From assembly GCF_041199995.1 (NCBI RefSeq), contig NZ_CP165646.1:868001-932000 (forward strand): a DNA stretch of 64,000 nucleotides. Direction: 5' to 3'. This stretch comes from Leptotrichia sp. HSP-342 (GTDB taxonomy: Bacteria; Fusobacteriota; Fusobacteriia; Fusobacteriales; Leptotrichiaceae). The translations under genes and the position numbers were made by a program. Shown here piece after piece: positions 25,522 through 34,209 of the stretch (the stretch's first letter is position 1; each line of letters opens with the position of its first letter). Under the pieces are notes generated by a model. It was given only the letters and a program-made list of their open reading frames with translations, made no database searches and had not been told where the DNA came from.

Positions 25522-26736
25522 ATGGAATTGCTTAAAATTAACGAGTTTATAAAAGAAAATGTGGATAAAATTTATGACGAAATGGTAAAGATTAGACGAA
25601 CTATTCACGAAAATCCTGAACTTGGGGATGAAGAAATTGAAACGAGTAAATTAATAAAGAAATTTTTAGCAGAAAATGGAATTGAATTTTCTGAGATTAT
25701 AAATACAGGAGTTGTTGCGACAATTTATAATGATAAGGAAAATATGAAAAATAAGACAGTTGCGACTCGTGCAGATATTGATGCATTGCCAATTTTCGAA
25801 GAAAATGAAGTTGAATACAAGTCAAAAAATATTGGGAAAATGCATGCTTGCGGACATGATGCACATACAACTATTCAACTTGGAGTAGCAAAAATTTTGG
25901 CAGATAACAAGGATAAATGGCACGGAACTGTGAGATTTTTCTTTCAGCCTGCGGAAGAAACAACTGGCGGTGCTGACAGAATGATAAAAAATGGAGGATT
26001 AAAATTTGAAAATGATGAAAATCGAAAAATAGATGCCTTTTTTGCATTACACATGGCTCCAGAAATAAAACTTGGGAAAATTGGGATAAAATATGGAAAA
26101 GCACATGCTTCATCAGCAAGAATACACCTTACGATAAATGGTACTTCTGCCCACGCCGCATTGCCTCACAAAGGAGTTGATGCAATCTTAATCGGAGCAA
26201 AAGTTATGGAATACTTACAATCAATAGTGAGCAGAAGAATTGATCCAAGAGAAGAAGCCGTAATTACAATAGGAACATTTAACGGAGGCTTTGCTGATAA
26301 TGTAGTGTGTGATAAAGTGGAAATGAGAGGAACTGCAAGAACAATGTCCGAAGAAACAAGAACATTTATAATTGAAACAATTGAAAAAGACCTGCCTAAA
26401 TTTGTAGAATCACTAGGCGGAACAGTAAACGTGGATATTAAGCGTGGCTATGCTCCTGTAATTAACAACGAAGAAATAACAAAAAAAGTAGAAAATAATA
26501 TTATTGACTTATACGGTAAAAATGCTCTGGAATTAATAAAGCAGCCTAGAATGGATGTTGAAGATGTTAGTTATTTCCTAAATGAAATACCTGGGTGTTT
26601 TTTCAGACTGGGAACAAGAGTCGAAGAAAAAGGCTTAATCTATGATTTGCACCATCCAAAATTTAATATTGATGAGGAAAGCTTGAAAATCGGAATGGGA
26701 TTACAATTGAAAAATATTTTAGAATATTTGAAATAA
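25522..26736 (+). CDS. M20-family amidohydrolase (N-acyl amino acid deacylase type)
   Basis: The protein belongs to the M20D group of metal-dependent amidohydrolases, which remove acyl or other groups from amino acids and peptides. Seen are IRRTIHENPELGDEEIETSK near residue 23, TRADIDALPIFEENEVEYKS, the metal ligands in MHACGHDAHTT near 110, RFFFQPAEETTGGADRMI near 143 and the dimerisation-domain HAALPHKGVDAI near 215. A GMGLQLK-containing tail follows. At 404 residues it is full length. GGGATGAGGG lies upstream of the ATG. It is monocistronic, with a repeat-rich spacer after it. Confidence 0.92.
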   Translation: MELLKINEFIKENVDKIYDEMVKIRRTIHENPELGDEEIETSKLIKKFLAENGIEFSEIINTGVVATIYNDKENMKNKTVATRADIDALPIFEENEVEYKSKNIGKMHACGHDAHTTIQLGVAKILADNKDKWHGTVRFFFQPAEETTGGADRMIKNGGLKFENDENRKIDAFFALHMAPEIKLGKIGIKYGKAHASSARIHLTINGTSAHAALPHKGVDAILIGAKVMEYLQSIVSRRIDPREEAVITIGTFNGGFADNVVCDKVEMRGTARTMSEETRTFIIETIEKDLPKFVESLGGTVNVDIKRGYAPVINNEEITKKVENNIIDLYGKNALELIKQPRMDVEDVSYFLNEIPGCFFRLGTRVEEKGLIYDLHHPKFNIDEESLKIGMGLQLKNILEYLK

Positions 26737-26814
26737 AAAGTTTTTATTAAAGATTTACTTATTAATGTTTATTTTCCCTATTTATATTTTATATTTTTAA
26801 ACTTTTTAACGTAA

Positions 26815-27226
26815 GGGTATCAAACGTCATGCTCTTTTTCGCAATAATAGTTATTTTAATTTCTTCAAATTATAATTTTAGATATTGGCGAAAGTGCTAT
26901 GCACTAATCCCCATTTAAATAACGAATTTATTACAAACTTTTCTAATAAATTATATAAACCTGATGTTTTCAAGTAATTTAAAATATAATTCTTATTTTT
27001 TTAAATAGCGTTTATTATAAATTAATCCGTCGGAGCATTTTTCTGTACTGGCAAAACTGTTTGAGCATAGCGAGTTTTTTGTCAGTGCAGAAAAATGTCG
27101 TAGACTAGCCATAGGTTATTGCGTAGCAATCTTGCCACAATTTTAATTATTAGGACAAACCTTTACTGCAAGATAAGGATTTGCGGCAATGAGCAATCCT
27201 ACGAAAATAAATAAAGAAAAAACATA
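26815..27226. repeat. Intergenic mosaic repeat region (copies at 30942-31130, 41345-41465 and 58250-58900)
   Basis: The 590-base gap after the amidohydrolase holds repeat modules and no gene. 26820-26905 is an inverted partial copy of 41345-41455, with CTATGCACTAA, TTCGCAATAATAGTTATTTTAA and ATCAAACGTC shared in reverse complement. 26910-27030 and 27157-27226 match 30942-31130, which lacks the middle. The 27157-27226 module includes AACCTTTACTGCAAGATAAG and a small hairpin AGGATTTGC/GCAATCCT. Confidence 0.65.
27036..27097. repeat. Long imperfect hairpin in the spacer before the methyltransferase
   Basis: The arms CATTTTTCTGTACTGGCAAA (from 27036) and the complementary strand ending CAGAAAAATG at 27097 pair over about 23 positions with two wobble pairs. 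They close a loop containing GAGCATAGCG. The pairing is much longer than chance and is not followed by a T-run, so it looks like a repeat-family structure rather than a plain terminator. Confidence 0.6.
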
Positions 27227-27327
27227 GTAATATGAAAAAATATTTATTAATCAAAATATATAAAAATTAATAAAAAATAATTTATTTGGATATTTGAAAA
27301 GAATATTTGAAATAAAAAAGGAATGAG

Positions 27328-28737
27328 ATGGATAAAATAAAAAATAATTATGAAATTGGGCAAAAACTGGAAATTCAAATAGAAAAAATAGTATTTGGTG
27401 GGGAAGGACTCGGAAGAGTTGATGGATTTACAGTATTTGTACCGATGAGTGTGCCAGGAGATAAATTGGAAGTGGAGATTATCTCGGTAAAAAAGTCGTA
27501 TGCAAGAGGGCTTATAACTAGGATAATTGAACCATCAAAGGACAGGATTGAGGATTTGTCCAAAATTAGTTTTGAGGATTTTGATGGCTGTGATTTTGGA
27601 ATGCTTAAATATGAGAAACAGCTTGAATATAAGGATAAAATGCTTGAAGAAGTGTTGACAAAGATTGCTGAAATTGATTTGAAAAAGGTAAAAATTAGCA
27701 AAATTATTGGAAGTGATAAAAAAATTAATTATAGAAACAAGACGGCTGAGCCATTTTTCAAAAAGAATGGAATTATTCAGACAGGATTTTATTCAAGAAA
27801 GTCCCACAATGTATTTTCAGCTAAAGAAAGTCTTCTGAAGTCAGAAATTGCTAAAATAATTATTGATAAATTTTTGCAGAAAGTAAATAGTTTTGCAGGC
27901 ACAAAAAAGGAATTTAAAGTTTTTAATGAAGTAAATAATACTGGATTTTTGAAGCAGATAATGGTTAGAAATAATGAAAAAGATGAAGTTATGATAGTTG
28001 TTGTCGTGAATAAAAATTCGCAGTATAATCAACTTTCAAAAGTTCTGGAAGAAATGTATGATGAAAATGACTGCATAAAATCAATCTATATTTCTGTAAA
28101 AACTGAGCAGAATAATGTAATTTTAGGTAAAAATGTTCATTTATTTGGAAGTCAGTATTTGGAAGAGGAAATGGAAGGATTAAAATTCAAGATTTATCCA
28201 AATTCATTTTTCCAAATTAATAAAAAACAGGCACTAAAACTTTACGATGTTGCAATAAAATTTTTGAATGAAGAAAATAAAAATATTGATAAAATCTACG
28301 AAAAAACAGTAATTGACGCATTTTCAGGGACTGGAACAATTGCGATGATGCTTTCAAAAAATATAAAGAAGGTTATTGGAATTGAAAGTGTAGAAAGTTC
28401 AACACTTGCCGCAAAACTGACTTCTTATGAAAACTCCATTCAAAATGTAGAATTTGTAAATGGAAAAGTTGAGAAAGAACTCCCAAAAATTTTGAAGAGA
28501 GAAGATGTCGGAGCAATAGTTTTTGACCCGCCAAGACGAGGAATCGAAGAGTCAGCATTAAAGAGTGTTGTAAAGAACAAAATTGAAAAAATTGTCTATA
28601 TTTCCTGCAATCCTGCCACTTTTGCACGAGATGTGAAGATTTTAGCTGAAAATGGGTATGTATTAACGAAAGTTACTCCTGTGGATATGTTCCCGCAAAC
28701 TGGGCATATTGAGGTAGTGGGATTATTGGAGAAATAA
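27328..28737 (+). CDS. TrmA/RlmD-family RNA uracil-C5 methyltransferase
   Basis: The enzyme methylates C5 of a uridine in 23S rRNA or tRNA using SAM. An N-terminal TRAM domain (EIQIEKIVFGGEGLGRVDGF) is followed by the insert domain and the methylase core with IDAFSGTGTIAMML (SAM binding), VFDPPRRGIE and the catalytic SCNPATFARD. It ends DMFPQTGHIEVVGLLEK. In RlmD the segment after the TRAM domain carries a CxGC-type iron-sulfur cluster. Here it reads DGCDFGMLKYEKQLEYKDKM with a single cysteine, so the cluster is probably lost. 469 residues is a normal length. Which base is modified cannot be told. Confidence 0.85.
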   Translation: MDKIKNNYEIGQKLEIQIEKIVFGGEGLGRVDGFTVFVPMSVPGDKLEVEIISVKKSYARGLITRIIEPSKDRIEDLSKISFEDFDGCDFGMLKYEKQLEYKDKMLEEVLTKIAEIDLKKVKISKIIGSDKKINYRNKTAEPFFKKNGIIQTGFYSRKSHNVFSAKESLLKSEIAKIIIDKFLQKVNSFAGTKKEFKVFNEVNNTGFLKQIMVRNNEKDEVMIVVVVNKNSQYNQLSKVLEEMYDENDCIKSIYISVKTEQNNVILGKNVHLFGSQYLEEEMEGLKFKIYPNSFFQINKKQALKLYDVAIKFLNEENKNIDKIYEKTVIDAFSGTGTIAMMLSKNIKKVIGIESVESSTLAAKLTSYENSIQNVEFVNGKVEKELPKILKREDVGAIVFDPPRRGIEESALKSVVKNKIEKIVYISCNPATFARDVKILAENGYVLTKVTPVDMFPQTGHIEVVGLLEK

Positions 28738-28839
28738 GGAAAAGTAAATATTGGTCTAATATTTTATAGAAAAAGCGTGGAAATTGTTAGCAAATAAAAT
28801 AAAAAAAATAATAATAAATAGGAGAAAATATAAGAAATG

Positions 28840-29388
28840 ATGAAGTATTTTGAACTGGATAAAAGAAAAAATTTTGATGAAAGAAAATATTTATCAACAG
28901 AATTACTTGATAAATTAGGGTTAAATAAATACAGAAAATTGATAGAAGAAAATGATGCTATTTATTGTTCTGGAAAATATGGTTATAAATTAAAAAATGA
29001 AACTTATGAAAAAATTAAAGAAATTTTATGTGAAATGTATAAAGATGCTTACGATTTGGAAGATGAAGAAGAAAAAGAAATGTTTAATGAACAAATAGAA
29101 TCCTTTTTTTGTGATAAAAAATTATTAAGTGTATGGCAATTATTCTTTGAAGATAGAGTTTTAGAGGCATGTGTGAAAAATTGGAAACACTCTCCTCATA
29201 TTGGATTAGATAACGAGGAAAAATTAAGAGATGATTTGATTCCGCTTGATTTAATTGAAAATAAAGAAGATGAAATTTTTCTTTTACACAAAGTGAATGG
29301 AGGAATTTATTTTTATTACGCATTTACATTCGTTATAAAAATAGCGGATAATTTTGATGAATTTATAGATAATTTATATGAAATTTAA
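28840..29388 (+). CDS. SUKH/SMI1-KNR4-like protein, paralogue of 3945-4499
   Basis: The protein is acidic, cytoplasmic and without a signal peptide. It shares with the protein at 3945-4499 the N-terminal ERKYLSTELLDKLGLNKYRK, the DDLIPLDLIENKEDEIFLL turn, a GGIYFYY strand and the terminal ADNFDEFIDNL. The last two elements are typical of SUKH immunity-type proteins. The start is ATG 28840 or the adjacent ATG 28837; GGAG is about 15 bases upstream, so the initiation site is not fully settled. No toxin gene is nearby. Family assignment is by pattern only. Confidence 0.5.
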   Translation: MKYFELDKRKNFDERKYLSTELLDKLGLNKYRKLIEENDAIYCSGKYGYKLKNETYEKIKEILCEMYKDAYDLEDEEEKEMFNEQIESFFCDKKLLSVWQLFFEDRVLEACVKNWKHSPHIGLDNEEKLRDDLIPLDLIENKEDEIFLLHKVNGGIYFYYAFTFVIKIADNFDEFIDNLYEI

Positions 29389-29442
29389 AAATTAAAAGAT
29401 TATTGGAAAATAATAAAAATATATTAAAGGAAGTTGATATTT

Positions 29443-30030
29443 ATGAAAATATACACAAAATATGGTGATGAAGGTTTTACAAGACTTTATGGTGGACAAA
29501 GAGTCAGCAAGACTCATGTTAGAGTAGAAGCATATGGAACAATGGATGAAGTTTGTTCATTACTTGGAGTAATTATTGCTGAAATTCGTGAAGATGAAAA
29601 GCTGAATGATATACTTGGAAAGATACGTGAAGAATGTGAAAATATACAGCAGCAGCTTTTTGACTGTGGAAGTGACCTTGCGACTCCTGATGGATTGCGA
29701 GAGTACAAGCAAACAATTGATGATGTGAAATGGCTTGAGGAAAGAATGGATGAATATATTCCACAATTGCCTAAATTAGAATGTTTTGTAATTCCTGGAG
29801 GAAGCAGAATGTCAAGCATGTTTCATCTTATGAGGACAAGCACTCGTAGCTTGGAACGAAAAATGATTGCTGTAATTGAAGCAAATGAAGGAATAAATAA
29901 AGTTGGACTTCAATATATCAATAGACTTTCTGACTATTTCTTTGTAGCAGCATGCCTTACAAATCTAAAATTAGGAAATAACGAAACTATCTATAAAAGA
30001 AGTGCAAAAATTTTTAGAAATAACAAATAG
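29443..30030 (+). CDS. PduO-type ATP:cob(I)alamin adenosyltransferase
   Basis: The enzyme adenosylates cob(I)alamin to make coenzyme B12. The N-terminal ATP loop KIYTKYGDEGFTRLYGGQRV and the VEAYGTMDEVCSLLGVIIAE helix are diagnostic, as is the C-terminal NRLSDYFFVAACLTN. 195 residues fits the single-domain PduO type. ATG 29443 is chosen, with AAAGGAAG at 29426-29433; an in-frame TTG at 29434 abuts that site. No B12-dependent enzyme is in the window, so its user lies elsewhere. Confidence 0.93.
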   Translation: MKIYTKYGDEGFTRLYGGQRVSKTHVRVEAYGTMDEVCSLLGVIIAEIREDEKLNDILGKIREECENIQQQLFDCGSDLATPDGLREYKQTIDDVKWLEERMDEYIPQLPKLECFVIPGGSRMSSMFHLMRTSTRSLERKMIAVIEANEGINKVGLQYINRLSDYFFVAACLTNLKLGNNETIYKRSAKIFRNNK

Positions 30031-30101
30031 TGTGTATTTAAATTAAAATTTTAAAATTTCTAGAATAATTTTTTTAATATCAGAATAAGGAGCAAAATCA
30101 A

Positions 30102-30905
30102 ATGAAATTAGGAATTATTGGAGCAGGAAATATGGGAAGCTCTATATTGAAAGGCGTTACATCTTCAAACTTTCTTGAAAATAAAAATATAACTATTTTT
30201 GATTTAAACAAGGAAAAAATTCAAGAATTATCAAAAGAGTACGGTGTAAAAAAAGCAGAAAATGAAAACGAACTTGCAAAAGAAAGCGATATTCTCATCC
30301 TTTCTGTAAAACCAAATATTATTCCAAAAGTACTGGATAAAATAAAAGATGACTTGTCAGAAAAAACTATTGTTTTATCAATTGCTGCTGGAATTAGCAT
30401 TGGTTTTATTGAAAATATTATTGGAACTGACAAAAAAGTTATTAGAACTATGCCAAACACACCTGCTCAAGTGATGGAAGGAATGACGGCAGTTTCTTTT
30501 AATCATAACATTCAGGAAAATGAAAAAAGTATGATTTTTAAATTGTTGAATAGTTTTGGAAAAAGTATTGAAATTGAGGAAAAACTTATGCATGTATATA
30601 CAGGAATTAGTGGCTCTTTACCAGCGTATGTTTACGTATTTATGGAGGCTCTTGCGGATGGCGGGGTACTGGAAGGAATGCCAAGGGACAAAGCTTATGA
30701 AATTATTGCCCAAACGGTGTTAGGTTCAGCCAAAATGATGCTTGAAACAAAAAAACATCCAGGAATTTTGAAAGATGAGGTAACTTCTCCAGGAGGAACT
30801 ACAATTGCCGCCTTGAAAGTACTGGAAGATGGTAAATTTAGAGGAACTGTAATGGAAGCCGTTAAGTCTTGTACGGAAAAGTCTAAAGAAATGGCAGGGG
30901 AGTAA
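30102..30905 (+). CDS. proC: Pyrroline-5-carboxylate reductase
   Basis: ProC makes L-proline from pyrroline-5-carboxylate with NAD(P)H. The Rossmann loop IIGAGNMGSSILKG is at the N-terminus, VIRTMPNTPAQVMEGMTAVS follows near residue 115, and the C-terminal signature runs through KAYEIIAQTVLGSAKMML and TSPGGTTIAALKVLED. 267 residues is standard. AAGGAG lies 9 bases upstream. Its stop codon lies in the loop of an intrinsic terminator. Confidence 0.96.
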   Translation: MKLGIIGAGNMGSSILKGVTSSNFLENKNITIFDLNKEKIQELSKEYGVKKAENENELAKESDILILSVKPNIIPKVLDKIKDDLSEKTIVLSIAAGISIGFIENIIGTDKKVIRTMPNTPAQVMEGMTAVSFNHNIQENEKSMIFKLLNSFGKSIEIEEKLMHVYTGISGSLPAYVYVFMEALADGGVLEGMPRDKAYEIIAQTVLGSAKMMLETKKHPGILKDEVTSPGGTTIAALKVLEDGKFRGTVMEAVKSCTEKSKEMAGE

Positions 30906-30918
30906 AATCCCCTTTTTT
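30896..30918 (+). terminator. proC terminator spanning the stop codon
   Basis: AGGGGA (30896-30901) and TCCCCT (30908-30913) form a stem, the TAA stop of proC sits in the loop, and six T follow. Confidence 0.8.
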
Positions 30919-30941
30919 ATTATATTTATAAATATTTTAAC

Positions 30942-31130
30942 ACTAAACCCTATTTAAATAATGAATTTATTACAAACTTTTCCAATAAAAGATAAAAACC
31001 TAATATTTAAAAATAAGTAAAATATAATTTTTTTCTGTTAATAAACCGACAGAGATTCTCAGTATAAACCTTTACTGCAAGATAAGGATTTACGGCAATG
31101 ATCAATCCTGCGAAAATAAAGAAAAAACAT
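30942..31130. repeat. Second copy of the 26910-27226 intergenic repeat, with an internal deletion
   Basis: From CACTAAACCC near 30942 the sequence follows the 26910 copy (TTTAAATAATGAATTTATTA, ACAAACTTTTCCAATAAA). It then skips to AAACCTTTACTGCAAGATAA at 31066 and runs to GAAAAAACAT at 31130. The long hairpin of the first copy is missing. No gene is present in 30906-31255. Confidence 0.6.
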
Positions 31131-31255
31131 AATAAAAATAGTAAAAACTTATATTAAACAGAATAATCCAATGCTAAATCACATTAGAAAATAGTATACA
31201 ATTCAAAATTTATTAAACATTTGCTATTTAGATGAAAAATAGTATAAATTTTCTT

Positions 31256-32074
31256 TTATATAATCTGATATTTTTCCACATATTTTAATTTATGATTTAT
31301 CCAATATTCCAACTGATTTTCAGACTGATTTACACGAAATTCAAGATTATATTTCGCCATATCCACAAATAGAGAGTTATCCTTTTGATAAATAGTTAAA
31401 TAATGTTTTCCTTTTTTATCCACAGCCATTACTTTTCCATTCTCAACTGAAAATGTATATTGAATACTGTTATAATCACGATTTGGACTCCACACCAAAT
31501 TTTTATCGCCTGTCATTTTTATATAAAATGCTGAATTTGTAGGAATAAATGCCAAGTTTAACCAATTTAGCCCTTTACTGTCAATTCCTCCAGAAATTCC
31601 CTTGTTCCCATAAGCAGTTATTTTATATTCTCCTATTCCTACATTTTTTACTCCTGCAAATACCATTCCTAGCGACTTTAGTTCAGCTTTCTCAAAATCT
31701 ACATTGTCTTTGTAGTTTAGAAAAAAATCATTTGACGAATATTTTATAATTTTAGATTGATCCGTTATTTTTCCTTTTTTATTTACCTTTATAATTTTAA
31801 AATCTTTTTTCAACGTATCAGATAAAAATTCATAAACATTAACTGCAGCATATCGTGAAGGCATAAAAGCCAGATAATTTCCCACATTTAGCTGAACAGG
31901 ATATTTATCCCCATTTCCTGATATTATTCTGTAGCTTATGTAATCGGGATTATTTGACATTCTAAATGAAAATTTTTCAAAATTGTTAAAATTTTCTTTA
32001 TTTCCCGCATTTAATGTGAAACTTAGTAAAATACCGATTAACAGCATAAATTTTAATAATATATTTTTTTTCAT
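31256..32074 (-). CDS. Secreted protein of unknown function (272 aa)
   Basis: A signal peptide (LLKFMLLIGILLSFTLNAG) precedes a mature domain of about 250 residues rich in lysine, tyrosine and asparagine and free of cysteine. It contains beta-type segments such as PVQLNVGNYLAFMPSRYAA, IGEYKITAYGNKGISGGID and SIQYTFSVENGKVMAVDKKG. The C-terminal half (KHYLTIYQKDNSLFVDMAKY onward) resembles repeated beta hairpins. I recognise no family. It is probably periplasmic or surface-located. GGAG lies 6-9 bases before the ATG. Confidence 0.65.
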   Translation of the reverse strand: MKKNILLKFMLLIGILLSFTLNAGNKENFNNFEKFSFRMSNNPDYISYRIISGNGDKYPVQLNVGNYLAFMPSRYAAVNVYEFLSDTLKKDFKIIKVNKKGKITDQSKIIKYSSNDFFLNYKDNVDFEKAELKSLGMVFAGVKNVGIGEYKITAYGNKGISGGIDSKGLNWLNLAFIPTNSAFYIKMTGDKNLVWSPNRDYNSIQYTFSVENGKVMAVDKKGKHYLTIYQKDNSLFVDMAKYNLEFRVNQSENQLEYWINHKLKYVEKYQII

Positions 32075-32206
32075 AAAAATCTCCTAAATTTATAGTAATT
32101 TTAGTTTAAAACGAGAGTAAAAAGTTAGGTTCATCTATAGCCGGTTATTTCTTTTTATATATTTTTTTCAATCTCAAAAAGATTACCTATCATTTTAAAA
32201 CTTCGT

Positions 32207-32248
32207 AAAAAAAGGAGTTAATTCAAAATTTAATTTGAAAAAACCCCT
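32207..32248 (-). terminator. Terminator of the OmpA-like lipoprotein gene
   Basis: On the minus strand AGGGGTT (32248-32242) pairs with AACTCCT (32219-32213) over seven positions with one G-U pair. An inner TTCAAA/TTTGAA pairing extends it, and seven T follow (32213-32207). It lies just after the stop at 32264. Confidence 0.75.
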
Positions 32249-32263
32249 AAAAATTTTTAAAGA

Positions 32264-32911
32264 TTATTGTTGATTCGCGATTATAGTAATTTCTACTCTT
32301 CTATTTTGAGCTCTTCCAGCTTCTGTTGAATTACTTGCAATTGGCTGTTTGCTTCCATAACCACGTGAAGTTATTCTTGAGCTTGAAATACCTTGTGACT
32401 CAAGGTAAGATTCTACTGAATTTGCACGATTTACAGAAAGCGGATTGTTAATTGCATCATTTCCTGTTGTGTCTGTATGTCCTGAAACTACAATTGTTGA
32501 GTCAGGGTAAGTTTTTAATACAGTTGCTACTGAATCTAGTGTATTTCTAAATTGTGGCTTAATTACGTAGCTATTTAAATCAAAAGTAATATTTTCAGGT
32601 GCTGTCAATTTGATTTCACCTTCTCCAGTTCTTTTTACATCCACTCCTGTTCCTTTTAATTTATTTCTTAATTCTTTTTCCTGTCTGTCAAATATATTTC
32701 CAATAGCTGCTCCAACTGCAGCTCCTCCAGCTGTACCAATTAATGTACCTTTTGTATCTTTTCCAATAACTTGTCCGATTACAGCTCCAGCAGCCGCTCC
32801 AATTCCTGCACCGATTCCAGTTTTACTAACTTTTCTCGTTCCATCAGTAGCAGTTGTACAAGAAACTACTGTTAATAATGATAACAGAATAATTGCTAAT
32901 ACTTTTTTCAT
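32264..32911 (-). CDS. OmpA-family lipoprotein with glycine-zipper domain (YiaD-like)
   Basis: The lipobox TVVSC follows a short signal sequence. Next comes a glycine/alanine zipper (GAGIGAAAGAVIGQVIG and GTAGGAAVGAAIGNIFD) that may insert in or span a membrane. The C-terminal OmpA domain, about residues 100-212, binds peptidoglycan; its signature is VVSGHTDTTGNDAINNPLSV with the later RVEITI end. Such proteins tether the outer membrane to the wall, which implies a Gram-negative envelope. 215 residues matches YiaD-type proteins. An SD-like AGGAGG lies 7-8 bases before the ATG. Confidence 0.93.
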   Translation of the reverse strand: MKKVLAIILLSLLTVVSCTTATDGTRKVSKTGIGAGIGAAAGAVIGQVIGKDTKGTLIGTAGGAAVGAAIGNIFDRQEKELRNKLKGTGVDVKRTGEGEIKLTAPENITFDLNSYVIKPQFRNTLDSVATVLKTYPDSTIVVSGHTDTTGNDAINNPLSVNRANSVESYLESQGISSSRITSRGYGSKQPIASNSTEAGRAQNRRVEITIIANQQ

Positions 32912-33124
32912 ATTGACTCCTCCTTAATAAGAAAATATTTATTTTCAATGATATTGTACTCTATTATTCTATTATTTAAGTTTATTTTCACTTTGAAAAT
33001 ATTTTATCTTGAGGAATTAAATGCTTTCGTGAAAAAATCGATAAATTTAAAAATAAAAAAATCTATAAAATGAAGTTCAATAAACCTCTATTTAAATAAA
33101 ACTAACAAAATTATCGAAATAAAA

Positions 33125-33415
33125 CTAATCATAATAGTAGCCATCATCATATTCATCACTATTATCATCATAATTGTTTTCATAGTCATCATTGTCGTAA
33201 TAATCTTCATCAGAACCATCATATTCGTCATCATCTTCATAATAATCATTATAAGAATCATCAATATAATTTTGTGTGTAGTCTTCGTTTTCAGAATAAC
33301 TTTGAAAAGAATCTTTTACTCCATTTATGATTTTATCTCTATATTTTGTCCAACCAGCAATTGAGTTTGTCGAAATTAAAGTTAATATTCCTAATATTAA
33401 AATTTTGTTTTTCAT
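33125..33415 (-). CDS. Small secreted Asp/Tyr-rich protein (96 aa)
   Basis: After a signal peptide (ILILGILTLISTNSIAG) and a short basic stretch (WTKYRDKIINGVKDS), the last 60 residues consist almost only of D, E, Y, N and S, for example YNDYYEDDDEYDGSDEDYYD. The extreme acidity could bind calcium or other cations, or the chain may be disordered. Both are inference. It sits 32 bases after the LprI-like lipoprotein gene on the same strand and may be co-transcribed. I recognise no family. Confidence 0.6.
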   Translation of the reverse strand: MKNKILILGILTLISTNSIAGWTKYRDKIINGVKDSFQSYSENEDYTQNYIDDSYNDYYEDDDEYDGSDEDYYDNDDYENNYDDNSDEYDDGYYYD

Positions 33416-33447
33416 TATTCATTATTTTTCCTTTCTGTAAAAAATCA

Positions 33448-34038
33448 TTACTCCATATTATCGTATATTCTAGCAAATTTAATTAATCTGTCTTTTGTAA
33501 GCTCTTGATAAGTCAATATTTCAACATTTGCACCAGCTCGTCCACCCATTCCAGGATTTCCATCCTCACCATTATTCGAATTTTCTACTTTCTTTTTTCT
33601 ATTTTTTATCCATTGTCTCTGTTCATTTCTAAATTCAATTTTTCTACTTTCAGACATTCTTTCTCTTATCAAATTATAAACTTTTGTAAGTTCATCATCC
33701 AGCTTTTCATTAAGCTTTTCATTTGCTTGTGTTTCTTCTACGCTCCAACCATATTCTTCACTTACTTTGTCTCTTGCAGCTTCATAATCTGCAATTCTAT
33801 CTTTTACTTTATATTCATAATTTTTTATTTTTGGTTGTAAAGTTTTTTCTTCTTTTTTTATATTTGCAGTATTTTCTTGAGCATTTTGTTGCTCTTTCTG
33901 TTTTTTTAATATTTCTGCATTCTCTTTTTCTAATTTTTCTACTTTTTTCTCCAATTCAGAGTTTTTATTTTGACAAGATAAAATCAAAAATAATGGCAAA
34001 ATAATAGTTAATTTAACAATTATATTTTTTACTTTCAC
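33448..34038 (-). CDS. Coiled-coil lipoprotein with LprI/DUF1311-type domain
   Basis: The signal sequence ends in lipobox LILSC. A coiled coil follows (SELEKKVEKLEKENAEILKK) and then a C-terminal domain with ANEKLNEKLDDELTKVYNLI, FRNEQRQWIKNRKKKVE and LTYQELTKDRLIKFARIYD. This LN..L...Y..L...QR.WI..R...R pattern is that of LprI/DUF1311, a family that includes lysozyme inhibitors. A glycine-rich insert (GEDGNPGMGGRAG) replaces the usual cysteine-bounded loop. The function in this organism is inferred. An MliC-type inhibitor is encoded at 57810-58145. Confidence 0.7.
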   Translation of the reverse strand: MKVKNIIVKLTIILPLFLILSCQNKNSELEKKVEKLEKENAEILKKQKEQQNAQENTANIKKEEKTLQPKIKNYEYKVKDRIADYEAARDKVSEEYGWSVEETQANEKLNEKLDDELTKVYNLIRERMSESRKIEFRNEQRQWIKNRKKKVENSNNGEDGNPGMGGRAGANVEILTYQELTKDRLIKFARIYDNME

Positions 34039-34155
34039 AAATTTCCTCCGATTTATAAAATTATTAACAAAACATTATTTTTTTCTTCGATATTTATTAT
34101 ACTATAATTTTAAAAAATGTCAAATTCTAATTTTATTCGAATAATCTTTCTAAAT

Positions 34156-34184
34156 TTGATTTTTTTTCATTTTAAGTATATAAT
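34156..34184 (+). promoter_or_regulatory. Promoter of the dus gene
   Basis: TTGATT (34156-34161), a 17-base spacer and TATAAT (34179-34184) lie 25 bases before the ATG at 34210. Confidence 0.6.
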
Positions 34185-34209
34185 GTAAAATAAAAAAATA
34201 GGAGAAAAA

